Part shown: positions 44,779 through 52,371 of the stretch, one piece after another
Numbering within the stretch: the first letter of the stretch is position 1
Layout of the letters: every line of letters begins with the position of its first letter
Origin: Photobacterium sp. CCB-ST2H9
Lineage (GTDB): Bacteria > Pseudomonadota > Gammaproteobacteria > Enterobacterales > Vibrionaceae
Direction: 5' to 3'
Length of the DNA: 64,000 nt
Assembly: GCF_023151555.2 (NCBI RefSeq)
Contig: NZ_CP100425.1
Coordinates: 62,001-126,000 of the forward strand
Position numbers and translations under genes: made by a program
The notes under the pieces: generated by a model
What the model was told of the DNA's origin: nothing
The model's input: only the letters and a program-made list of their open reading frames with translations
The model's database searches: none

Positions 44779-47147
44779 GTAAATTGATAAGATACGGATT
44801 GTTTTTATTCTATGCTTTCAGCTGTCTCTCTGTTCAAATGGTTCATGCTGCGACCCAGAAAGTTGAAGATGGAGAAGATGTTATCCGGCTTGTTCTTGGT
44901 GACCGAACGCCGTTACCATATGAACCATTCACACCAGCGGAATTGAAAAAATTAGCTGATGATAACCCTGACGATGAATTATCAGTGTTGGTTGAAAATA
45001 ATGTCACATATTTGCTGATTGATTTAAGTGTTCGTGGTGATGTTAATGTAGACGTTAAAGAACCATTTAAAGTTGAAGTGAATGAATACGTCAACATGGC
45101 AAATCAGCTGGAGAAGCAGATTACACCATTTGGTTATTCTCTGAGAGATGACAGCTTTGAGCAATTGCCCGTAGACTTGTACGAGTTGTTCAACGATCCG
45201 GAAACCATGAGAAAAAGGTTACTGGATGCATTACAACTTTATGCAAAAGAAGAGTTGTTGCGTCGTTTAGATGCTGTTGATCCAGGTCAGTGCCCTCAAA
45301 TTGACGTGGACAAGCTTGTTGCTAAGGTGAATGAACGTGTTGGTGATGCTGCTGAAAAGAATGGCTTGAAATTTGATAAAAAGTATCGACTAAAAAGCGG
45401 CGATTTAACAAAGTTTGATGATTATATCCGCGGGATCAATAACAGCAGTAAAATTCTTTGTGCTTTAGGCTATAACCTGCCGAGTGCCATGGGATTCAAT
45501 ATTGTCTATGAGAATGGGGAGGCGAGAGTTGATGAAGACAGTATTCTGTCTATGCTTGGCCTTGACTTTGATCTGCAACCGTTGATTGATTCTCTAGATT
45601 TAAAAATATCCTTCGCTTTTAAAGGACTGGGTTTGTCGATTCCGGGTGGTGAGAGTATTTTATCCTGGGCACCATTACAGGAAGCCATGAGCTGGGCCTC
45701 TGAGTTGTTGGAAATCGATGATTTTAAGATAAAACTTAAGATGCCATCTCCTGAGTTTTTGAAGGCAAAGATTACGGAGCTGGGTTTAGATTTACCTGAA
45801 AATCTGAAAATGCCTGAATTCCCAGTTATCTCATTTAATAAATCGTTTTCGCCACCAACTCGTGAAGCACTGAAAGTGAAGAAACGTAAGGACTGGAATG
45901 GGTTTGATTTAGGCAGCCGTAAAGTTATAGGTGCGCAGGCAAAAGCCTACTATGAAATCCGGGGTTCTGAAGAAATACAATGGGGGATTGCGGTAGGGCG
46001 TGCTGATGTCTTTGTGTTCGGTAAGACCAAGAACGCGATTGGCGCTTATGCGCAAGCTGAAGTGGGACCGAAGTTAGTCGAGTTTAATACTGATATTCAA
46101 GTCCTGGGCATGCAGCTCAATAAAATTAATAAACGCAGTACAACTGATCCTCTGGCATATGAAGCGGAGCTGTTGGGGGGCGGAGACGGTTACAGTTATA
46201 ACTACAAATATACACAGCAATTTGCCATTGGCCCGATCCCTGTGTACGTTTCGGTGGGCGTTTATGCTACTGCTAACACTAAGTTGAGAGTCGGCCTGAC
46301 GTTCACGCAAGTCTATGCTGAGCTCGTACCGATGGCGAAAGCGGGTGCATTTGGTGAAGGTGCAGTTGGTGTGGCGAAAGTGCTATCTGTTGGGGTGAAA
46401 GGTTCAGTGGATGTTCTGAATCTGCAAGTTCCTTTGCGTGGTAAAGCCGGATTGTTTTTTGCGCCAGGTGGAGAACCCTACTTAAAACTTTCACTGACAT
46501 CAGATGCTTTGGTCAGAGCGTTAAGCGGTGATATCAGTGCTTTTGTTGAGTATCCATGGGTAAAAATTTGTAAGAAGAAAGTTGGATTTATTAAAATCCC
46601 TTACCCATGTATTAAAACAAAGAAAAAGTCTAAATCTATCTATAAATATGGTGGATATGCCTGGAATAAGTCGATCATGAACTGGGGATTGACTTATGGA
46701 TACCAGGGCGTTCATGTCAGCGGCTCAATGCTGGATCAAACTGATCGGAAAGAAGCTGCGGCCCTGCAAGGCAAAGTTGACTTGTATCAGCGTCATCTGG
46801 CTCTGGAAGACTACAGCAAGAAAACGGAAGCCCGAATTAGTGAAGTCTTTAATTTGGTTAAAAATACAATCACTGAAGAAGCAACGACGTTACTGCCGCA
46901 AAAAGATGCTGCATTGAGAATTCAATTTGAAAATGCGCAAGACAATATTGAGCAGTATGAGTCTTGGTTGTTGTCATCAATTGAGAACAGCACCCAGCGG
47001 ACGATGATGGCGGAACAAAAGAGCATGGTAACCACTGAATGGTTGGCTGAATCTAGTGCTGGTATATCTCCGGTTGTCACTTCTGAACAGCAGTCGAAAC
47101 AAAATGATGCTGCAGTACTGAGAAGCCTGCATGGATTCTTGTTTTAG
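44775..47147 (+). CDS. Large secreted protein with amphipathic helices and a beta-rich centre (790 aa)
   Basis: GTG start overlapping the previous stop, then a signal peptide (LFLFYAFSCLSVQMVHA). Residues about 60-230 are acidic and helical. About 245-350 hold repeated short amphipathic segments rich in L, P and G (LDLKISFAFKGLGLSIPGG; LKMPSPEFLKAKITELGLDL). About 380-600 look like a long antiparallel beta sheet with alternating hydrophobic residues and many glycines. A lysine/cysteine motif (KICKKKVGF) follows, and the tail is helical. No family is recognised. The mix of amphipathic pieces and a large sheet would suit a lipid-binding or surface protein. This is inference. Confidence 0.7.
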   Translation: MSKLIRYGLFLFYAFSCLSVQMVHAATQKVEDGEDVIRLVLGDRTPLPYEPFTPAELKKLADDNPDDELSVLVENNVTYLLIDLSVRGDVNVDVKEPFKVEVNEYVNMANQLEKQITPFGYSLRDDSFEQLPVDLYELFNDPETMRKRLLDALQLYAKEELLRRLDAVDPGQCPQIDVDKLVAKVNERVGDAAEKNGLKFDKKYRLKSGDLTKFDDYIRGINNSSKILCALGYNLPSAMGFNIVYENGEARVDEDSILSMLGLDFDLQPLIDSLDLKISFAFKGLGLSIPGGESILSWAPLQEAMSWASELLEIDDFKIKLKMPSPEFLKAKITELGLDLPENLKMPEFPVISFNKSFSPPTREALKVKKRKDWNGFDLGSRKVIGAQAKAYYEIRGSEEIQWGIAVGRADVFVFGKTKNAIGAYAQAEVGPKLVEFNTDIQVLGMQLNKINKRSTTDPLAYEAELLGGGDGYSYNYKYTQQFAIGPIPVYVSVGVYATANTKLRVGLTFTQVYAELVPMAKAGAFGEGAVGVAKVLSVGVKGSVDVLNLQVPLRGKAGLFFAPGGEPYLKLSLTSDALVRALSGDISAFVEYPWVKICKKKVGFIKIPYPCIKTKKKSKSIYKYGGYAWNKSIMNWGLTYGYQGVHVSGSMLDQTDRKEAAALQGKVDLYQRHLALEDYSKKTEARISEVFNLVKNTITEEATTLLPQKDAALRIQFENAQDNIEQYESWLLSSIENSTQRTMMAEQKSMVTTEWLAESSAGISPVVTSEQQSKQNDAAVLRSLHGFLF

Positions 47148-47183
47148 TCGTAATAGTTGAACCTTGAAGAATATAGGTAACAC

Positions 47184-48986
47184 ATGAAAAACAGAGCTGC
47201 CGTACTTGTATTGAGTACAATTATTTTTGTGGGCATTATTTTGCTTGTTTTGTTCAAGTTAAAGAGTGAACCGTATGTCATTCAATATGAGCCCGGCAGC
47301 TCTTATCTTTACGAGGTAAAGTACCAGAACCAAGCGGCCGGAATGACTAGTCTTATGGGGCAGGGACATTCTTATCAGCCTGATTTAAAGGTGAATTACA
47401 GTTATACCGGGCAGGTGTTCTTTGATGTACTTGAGCAAACGGCTCAGGGTTATACATTGGCATTCAGATTCCAGTCTGAGTCGTTTATTGCAGAGATGAA
47501 TGGCAATACCAGCAGCCGCTGGCCGCAGGATATGGTTGTCTATGCCAATCTGAATCGAGATGGTTTGTTCAATGAACTGAAGTTTCAGGAGGAATACTAC
47601 GAAGAATTTTCTCCCCTGTTAAAAGACATGATTGCGCAGTTCCAGATCTCACTTTCAAATCAGGGGAAATCTAACTGGCAAACCATCGAAGCAGATTTTT
47701 CATCTGCTTATGATGTGTATTATGAAATTGACAAGGCGTTGATTCCGGGTTGGGACATCCGTGTGAACAAATCTTATCGTCCCCAAAATGCTTTGTTGCG
47801 ACTAGAGCAGGCGGTTGACATTGATGTCAGTCGTTTCTCAAAGCGCATCAGCCAAATTGTAATGGACCGCAGTAAAGAAACGTATTCAGCCAGCGGTAAA
47901 CTGGCTGAGGAAAAAGCACATTTCTCGGCTGTGTTTCTGTCTGTTGCAGATGTGCCTGAAGCCGACAGTCAGACGGACACGATCTATATCAGCGATACGC
48001 TCAATGGTGAGTACCAGCGACAATTGCTGGAAAAGCAGATGTATGAGCAGACGGTGGGGACAGAAAACGTCACAACTTTCAGTACCCGGCTCAGGCAAGT
48101 TCCTTCACTGGATAACCGTGGCAAGGCGAGCTTGTTTTATCAGTTGCGGGCATGGGTAGCACTTGACCCTTCTCGTCTGGAACAGGTGAAACTTTGGTTG
48201 AGTCTTTATCAGGCCGATCATCCGGCTTTTCAGATGCTGAGCACTTTGCTGGTCTCGATTGGAAGTCCTGAAGCACAGAATATTTTGCTGGATGTGATGG
48301 CTGCATCTTCACCAGAAAAGCAAAATGCAATCATGCTGAAATTGATTTTTCTGGATCATCCGACGCTGGAAAGTGAGTCCGCTGTCCGTGACCTGGCAAA
48401 GTCACTTCCTTCTGAAGAAGAAAGGCTGCAAGCGCAACTGGTGCTGGGAGGCATGGCCCGATTCTTACAGGATGATGATCGCGCCAGAAGCCTGGCTATT
48501 TTTGAGGAAGTCAAAGGGCAGCTCACAGCGAGCAGCGATGCTCAGCACATTGAAGATGCACTGAGCGTCATCGGGAATATGGGATTGGCGGAGCAAACCG
48601 ATGTTGTCACGGGATACTTATCGCATGAAAGTAAACAGGTGCGATATTCAGCTCTGGACGCGCTACGTTTTGTGAATACGCCGAAAGCACAAGGTGTGCT
48701 GTTAAAGCATCTTTCTGATGACGATGGGCGGATGAGAGAAATTTCTTCAACTGGCCTGAGCTTCACGACACCCGGTCCTGAATTTGTGGATGTCTACAGA
48801 GACAGACTGAAGGTTGAAAACAATGAGTATGTGATTCGGCAACTCATAGACAACCTGGGTCAAATGTCTGTGCAGTATCCGGAATCGATCAAGGTCCTGA
48901 AAGACTATATTCCAAACATTGGCATTACGAGTCTGAAAAACTATGCGGAAGGTGTGTTAAATAATGTGCAATCCAATGATGAATAA
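47184..48986 (+). CDS. Membrane-anchored protein with vitellogenin/MTP-like N-terminal architecture (600 aa)
   Basis: One N-terminal transmembrane helix (VLVLSTIIFVGIILLVLF) with the rest outside the cytosol. Residues about 30-250 are a beta-barrel-like region (SSYLYEVKY; VNYSYTGQVFFDVLEQ; GLFNELKFQEEY). Residues about 290-600 form a helical repeat (LLVSIGSPEAQNILLDVMA; DALSVIGNMGLAEQ; QVRYSALDALRFV). Barrel followed by helical superhelix, with the phrases GSPEAQ and GNMGL, is the order seen in the Vitellogenin_N region of large lipid transfer proteins. HEAT-type repeats alone are the cautious alternative. It lies 36 nt after the 790-aa gene. Confidence 0.75.
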   Translation: MKNRAAVLVLSTIIFVGIILLVLFKLKSEPYVIQYEPGSSYLYEVKYQNQAAGMTSLMGQGHSYQPDLKVNYSYTGQVFFDVLEQTAQGYTLAFRFQSESFIAEMNGNTSSRWPQDMVVYANLNRDGLFNELKFQEEYYEEFSPLLKDMIAQFQISLSNQGKSNWQTIEADFSSAYDVYYEIDKALIPGWDIRVNKSYRPQNALLRLEQAVDIDVSRFSKRISQIVMDRSKETYSASGKLAEEKAHFSAVFLSVADVPEADSQTDTIYISDTLNGEYQRQLLEKQMYEQTVGTENVTTFSTRLRQVPSLDNRGKASLFYQLRAWVALDPSRLEQVKLWLSLYQADHPAFQMLSTLLVSIGSPEAQNILLDVMAASSPEKQNAIMLKLIFLDHPTLESESAVRDLAKSLPSEEERLQAQLVLGGMARFLQDDDRARSLAIFEEVKGQLTASSDAQHIEDALSVIGNMGLAEQTDVVTGYLSHESKQVRYSALDALRFVNTPKAQGVLLKHLSDDDGRMREISSTGLSFTTPGPEFVDVYRDRLKVENNEYVIRQLIDNLGQMSVQYPESIKVLKDYIPNIGITSLKNYAEGVLNNVQSNDE

Positions 48987-49031
48987 GTCTTAGGAAGAAA
49001 CTGTTTATCGTATTTTTATCAGGAGTTAGCG

Positions 49032-49364
49032 ATGAGATTTGTACTGTTTTTCGTTTTCTTTTTAGCTCCGACTGCATGGGCAGATTGTAATAATATTTCC
49101 TGCTATGGAGTCGGAAAAGATGTGGTGGTAAACACTTACCTTTCAGCCACTGGTAATATTTACATTGGTGCGCCATCTGGGAAAGGTAAGCTGAACTGTC
49201 AGTTGGTTGAAGGGAATTACATGACGTTGAAAATGAATCACCTTTTATACAAGGAGATTTATTCGACCCTTCTAACAGGGATTGCGGCACAGAAACATTT
49301 ACAGATTCGAATTGTGGAAGGTTCACCTGTGTGCGAAGTGTCTTATGTGATGATGAGTTCCTAA
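49032..49364 (+). CDS. Small secreted protein, paralogue 4
   Basis: 110 aa, signal peptide MRFVLFFVFFLAPTAWA. The mature part has cysteines in DCNNISCYG, LNCQLV and VCEVSY. The helix EIYSTLLTGIAAQKHLQIRIV corresponds to ISTLLTAITANKKV in paralogue 1. CAGGAG lies 9 nt before ATG. It is 46 nt after the 600-aa gene, on the same strand. Confidence 0.72.
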   Translation: MRFVLFFVFFLAPTAWADCNNISCYGVGKDVVVNTYLSATGNIYIGAPSGKGKLNCQLVEGNYMTLKMNHLLYKEIYSTLLTGIAAQKHLQIRIVEGSPVCEVSYVMMSS

Positions 49365-49469
49365 GTCAATGCTGACAGAAAGTTCTCAAATTCACTCTTG
49401 TTTCATTGAGTATTCTGTTTAGCTTAAGAATATTCGAAAACTGTTCAATGTATTGAAAGAGATTAAAAA

Positions 49470-49799
49470 ATGAATAAATTCTTAATGGGAATTAGTGCAG
49501 CACTCTTACTATCTTCTGCAAATTTTGCAACTGCAGCCAGTCATTATATTTCAGGGACGATTACCAACATTACTGCAATTGAAGGCGCATTGTTAATTAA
49601 TGTGAACAATGGGAATATCCCAGACAATTGCAAAGGCACGCCATATAACTGGTTAAAGATAAAGCAGGAAAATACTACGATGGTTTCTGTGGTACTGGCG
49701 CAGTGGGCTTCGAATAAACGATCGGCCACTGTTTATACGTCAGGAATTGAAACGGCCGGAGGTTATTGTTTGGTCACTCAAGTTGATCCGATTGAATAA
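49470..49799 (+). CDS. Small secreted protein, paralogue 5
   Basis: 109 aa with a signal peptide ending in ATAA. The mature part begins with GTITNITAIEGALLINV, a strand-turn-strand shared with paralogues 6-8 (G-x-I/V-x-x-L/I pattern). Cysteines are in DNCKGTP and GYCLVT. The helix (MVSVVLAQWASNKRSATVY) occupies the conserved position. It is followed by paralogue 6 after 18 nt. Confidence 0.74.
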   Translation: MNKFLMGISAALLLSSANFATAASHYISGTITNITAIEGALLINVNNGNIPDNCKGTPYNWLKIKQENTTMVSVVLAQWASNKRSATVYTSGIETAGGYCLVTQVDPIE

Positions 49800-49817
49800 T
49801 TATTTGAGGGGAATTAA

Positions 49818-50174
49818 ATGAAAAAATTGATGATTTTATTGTTCTGTGTATTTTGTTCAACGGGGGCTTTTTCAGATGAGAAAAAGTGGATCGATACGCA
49901 AGGTAAAGTTAAAAACTTATCGACCTATGCTCATACAGAAACCGTTTTGGTTTATTTGGATAATCCAGGCCAAAGTATTTCGCAATGTACTGATACGACA
50001 GCTTTTGCCATCAGTCACTCGATTTCCAGTGAAGCACGCTCAAGAATGTTTTCGTTGTTGCTTGCTGCAAAAGCAGCGGGGACACCTGTAACCGTTTCTT
50101 ACCTGAATACCGGTGACTGTGAGCCTTGGGATGCGTCGACGAGTGCTTATCGAAAAATTACGAGGATTCGATAG
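49818..50174 (+). CDS. Small secreted protein, paralogue 6
   Basis: 118 aa, signal peptide MKKLMILLFCVFCSTGAFS. The mature part follows the cluster plan: GKVKNLSTYAHTETVLVYL, first cysteine in SQCTDTT, helix MFSLLLAAKAAGTPVTVSY, second cysteine in GDCEPW, final strand KITRIR. GAGGGG lies 7 nt before the ATG. Its TAG overlaps the GTG of the next gene. Confidence 0.76.
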   Translation: MKKLMILLFCVFCSTGAFSDEKKWIDTQGKVKNLSTYAHTETVLVYLDNPGQSISQCTDTTAFAISHSISSEARSRMFSLLLAAKAAGTPVTVSYLNTGDCEPWDASTSAYRKITRIR

Positions 50175-50500
50175 TGTTCAGAGTTTTATTTTCGATTGTC
50201 ATGTTGTTATCAACATCTATGGCTTACGCTGGTTATGTTCAAGGTACTGTCGCCAGGTTGATTGTCCGTGATGATGGCTTGCATTATGTTCATATTGACG
50301 GCCAGATGAAAGATCGTCCTGAATGTGCTCGAAATCATACTTACTGGATGATTAAAGACGAAAACAGCGTTTACGGTAAGTCGCAGTACAGCATGCTACT
50401 GGCGGCGAAAGCCAGTGGAAAAGTTGTGACTGTCAGCGGGACAGGAGCCTGCATGCGCTGGAAAGACGGGGAAGATATTCAATACGTTTCAATGGACTAA
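50174..50500 (+). CDS. Small secreted protein, paralogue 7
   Basis: 108 aa from GTG 50174, which overlaps the preceding stop (TAGTG) and places the signal peptide (VLFSIVMLLSTSMAYA) at the N-terminus. A longer frame from 50126 would hide it. The mature part is GYVQGTVARLIVRDDGLHYV, cysteine in ECARNH, helix YSMLLAAKASGKVVTV, cysteine in GACMRW, final strand IQYVSMD. It is nearly the same layout as paralogue 6 (LLAAKAAG versus LLAAKASG), which points to tandem duplication. Confidence 0.76.
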   Translation: MFRVLFSIVMLLSTSMAYAGYVQGTVARLIVRDDGLHYVHIDGQMKDRPECARNHTYWMIKDENSVYGKSQYSMLLAAKASGKVVTVSGTGACMRWKDGEDIQYVSMD

Positions 50501-50516
50501 ATCAACATAGAATGCT

Positions 50517-50548
50517 GAGGCCCGTAAATTTTAATTTACGGGCCTTTT
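50517..50548. terminator. Bidirectional terminator closing the secreted-protein run
   Basis: GGCCCGTAAATT pairs with AATTTACGGGCC over 12 bp, followed by TTTT. It lies between paralogue 7 and the convergent paralogue 8. Confidence 0.8.
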
Positions 50549-50550
50549 GA

Positions 50551-50871
50551 TTATTCGAGGTATATATCTTTCACCTTAAACCAGTTTCCTTCACAACCTT
50601 CAATTGTAACAGTCACCCGGAGGCTCGCTGTTTTTGCTGCCAGTATCGCCGATTGAATTGCACTATCTGCTACTTGAAGTCCGGCCCATCCATTTGATTT
50701 TGGGCACTGATTGTCTCCTTTGGCTCTTGGGAAACCGTTTTGAAGCTGTAAGGCGATAGCGCCTTCAGGGTTGACATAAACTTTGCTGATCACGCCATTA
50801 TCCTGTGAATAGGTTGCAGCAAAGGTATTCAGGCTGAATAAAGAACAGAAAATAAAGGGCAGTTTTTTCAT
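50551..50871 (-). CDS. Small secreted protein, paralogue 8
   Basis: 106 aa, signal peptide MKKLPFIFCSLFSLNTFAA. The mature part is GVISKVYVNPEGAIALQL, cysteine in NQCPKSN, helix SAILAAKTASLRVTVTI, cysteine in EGCEGNW, final strand VKDIYLE. This is the same plan on the opposite strand. AAAGGATA precedes the ATG at 50871. Confidence 0.76.
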   Translation of the reverse strand: MKKLPFIFCSLFSLNTFAATYSQDNGVISKVYVNPEGAIALQLQNGFPRAKGDNQCPKSNGWAGLQVADSAIQSAILAAKTASLRVTVTIEGCEGNWFKVKDIYLE

Positions 50872-50963
50872 GGATATATCCTTTGACTCAGTCAGTCATG
50901 GTAGCCATAACTGAAATATGAATTACCAACAGTTATAAGTTTCATTTTTATTGCATGGATTTC

Positions 50964-51258
50964 TTAAGGCAGATAAATCCCAATAATATCGCCCTGGCTC
51001 TGCGGGTTACAGCCTTCGTAACGAATAATGACAGGTTTACTGGAGTTAACAAAGTGGAAACAATGGCATCATATTTCGGATGCTTTGGGATAGGTAGTAT
51101 CCGATATTCAAACAGCCGGTGATAACAAGTCCACATTATTATTTCTATATAATTCATAAACATGAAATTTTTGGTATCGATGCTAGATTTGTTACAGGAT
51201 CTGCGGATGCATTGAATGCACCTAAGAGTAACATTGAGGTGAGAGCAATCTTTTTCAC
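50964..51258 (-). pseudogene. Decayed small secreted paralogue (9)
   Basis: On the minus strand a GTG at 51258, preceded by GGAAGG, opens a signal peptide (KKIALTSMLLLGAFNASA) that runs into a stop after KISCL. Another frame continues with YELYRNNNVDLLSP and, after two further stops, ends in KPVIIRYEGCNPQSQGD and IIGIYLP, the helix-strand-cysteine-strand ending of the family (compare EGCEGNW in paralogue 8). Frameshift plus stops make this a pseudogene. Confidence 0.65.
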
Positions 51259-51272
51259 AGCCCTTCCTTTGG

Positions 51273-51629
51273 CTATTTTTTTGTCAGGCGAATACTGCGT
51301 ACCTTGCAATAATTTTCTTTTGAACCTCCCCAGATTTTATCGGCATCATTCCATACCTGGAAACGAACTGTTTGATTGGAAAAATAAGCAGCCATTGCCA
51401 TGGATAATAACTTGTCAGAATATTCGGAATGTTGAATGTAAACGCCACCTGGACAGTTTGCTAGTTCTGTGGGGATTTTTATTAATGTATCACCATCAAC
51501 AGAGGGGGTAACTTCCGATTTCCCCCAGCTGTATATGTCTGTAATTAATCCAAGTTGGGTGTTGACAATTTCTGCATTTACAGTACTAGTGGCTAAAAAT
51601 AATAATCCGGTTAGTAAAGTTTTTCTCAT
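51273..51629 (-). CDS. Small secreted protein, paralogue 10
   Basis: 118 aa, signal peptide MRKTLLTGLLFLATSTVNA. The mature part is GLITDIYSWGKSEVTPSV, cysteine in ANCPGGV, helix LLSMAMAAYFSNQTVRFQV, cysteine in NYCKVRS, final strand RSIRLTKK. It is the last member of the cluster. A very AT-rich spacer separates it from the tetR-type gene. Confidence 0.75.
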   Translation of the reverse strand: MRKTLLTGLLFLATSTVNAEIVNTQLGLITDIYSWGKSEVTPSVDGDTLIKIPTELANCPGGVYIQHSEYSDKLLSMAMAAYFSNQTVRFQVWNDADKIWGGSKENYCKVRSIRLTKK

Positions 51630-51747
51630 GGGATTTTCTCTATTTTTAAAAAATAAATAATATCAAAATTTAAAATAGAAAAAACGCTTTGTGTTCAAAT
51701 AGAATGGAAAATTCTATTTCTGTAAAAAATTGGCTTTATTTGAGTTG

Positions 51748-52362
51748 TCAGCGACGCGCCATACCATACCAGAGCATATCAAAGGCTGTCTGTAGGCAGG
51801 CAGGATCAATGGCAAGCTCGGGCTGCTCAGTAAAAAGGCTGACGGTTGATAAGAACTGGCAGTGACAGGTATTGAGGATCAGTGCCTGTGGCCAGTCGGC
51901 CAGGATGCCTTCACTTTGGCCCTGTGCGATGAGTTGCGGCAGTAAAGGCAGTGCCAGACTCAGCATGGCATGCTGCTGACTGAGTGGGTATTGCGGATCG
52001 TTTGCGAGTTGACGAAGGAATTGAAACTTTTGCGGATGGCTCAGTCCCCATTGAATTGCAGCCTGCCAGAGGTGAATCAATTGCTCACGCAGAGGGAGGC
52101 TTGAGTCCGGCGGTGTGATTGCCTGTGCCATTTCTTCCTTGATACTCAGATGCAGCGCTTCGACCAGTGCTTGTTTATTGGCGAAATGATGAAACAGGGT
52201 ACCATTGGCAACACCGGCTGTTTTAGCAATTTTAGCGGTTGCAGTGGCCTGGATACCCTGCTCGATGAATAAGTGCAGGGCGGCGTCTAACAGCTGTTGT
52301 TTCTTCGTCTGGCTCATCTGGCGTTTGTCATCGGAATGCTGGCTCAACGGGAGAGCCAGCAT
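51748..52362 (-). CDS. TetR-family regulator next to an aldehyde dehydrogenase
   Basis: Up to 204 aa. The N-terminal helix-turn-helix (TAKIAKTAGVANGTLFHHFANKQALVEAL) is the TetR signature. The C-terminal ligand domain is not assignable. The longest frame starts at 52362, 9 nt after the aldehyde dehydrogenase stop, as expected in an operon; an internal ATG at 52317 (MSQTKKQQLL) gives a more usual 189-aa protein. It probably represses the operon through the palindrome at 53895. Confidence 0.87.
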   Translation of the reverse strand: MLALPLSQHSDDKRQMSQTKKQQLLDAALHLFIEQGIQATATAKIAKTAGVANGTLFHHFANKQALVEALHLSIKEEMAQAITPPDSSLPLREQLIHLWQAAIQWGLSHPQKFQFLRQLANDPQYPLSQQHAMLSLALPLLPQLIAQGQSEGILADWPQALILNTCHCQFLSTVSLFTEQPELAIDPACLQTAFDMLWYGMARR

Positions 52363-52371
52363 AATACAGGA

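Noticed and set aside
51119..51511. 130-aa plus-strand frame in the secreted cluster
   Set aside because: Antisense to the pseudogene and paralogue 10; composition is that of a shadow frame.
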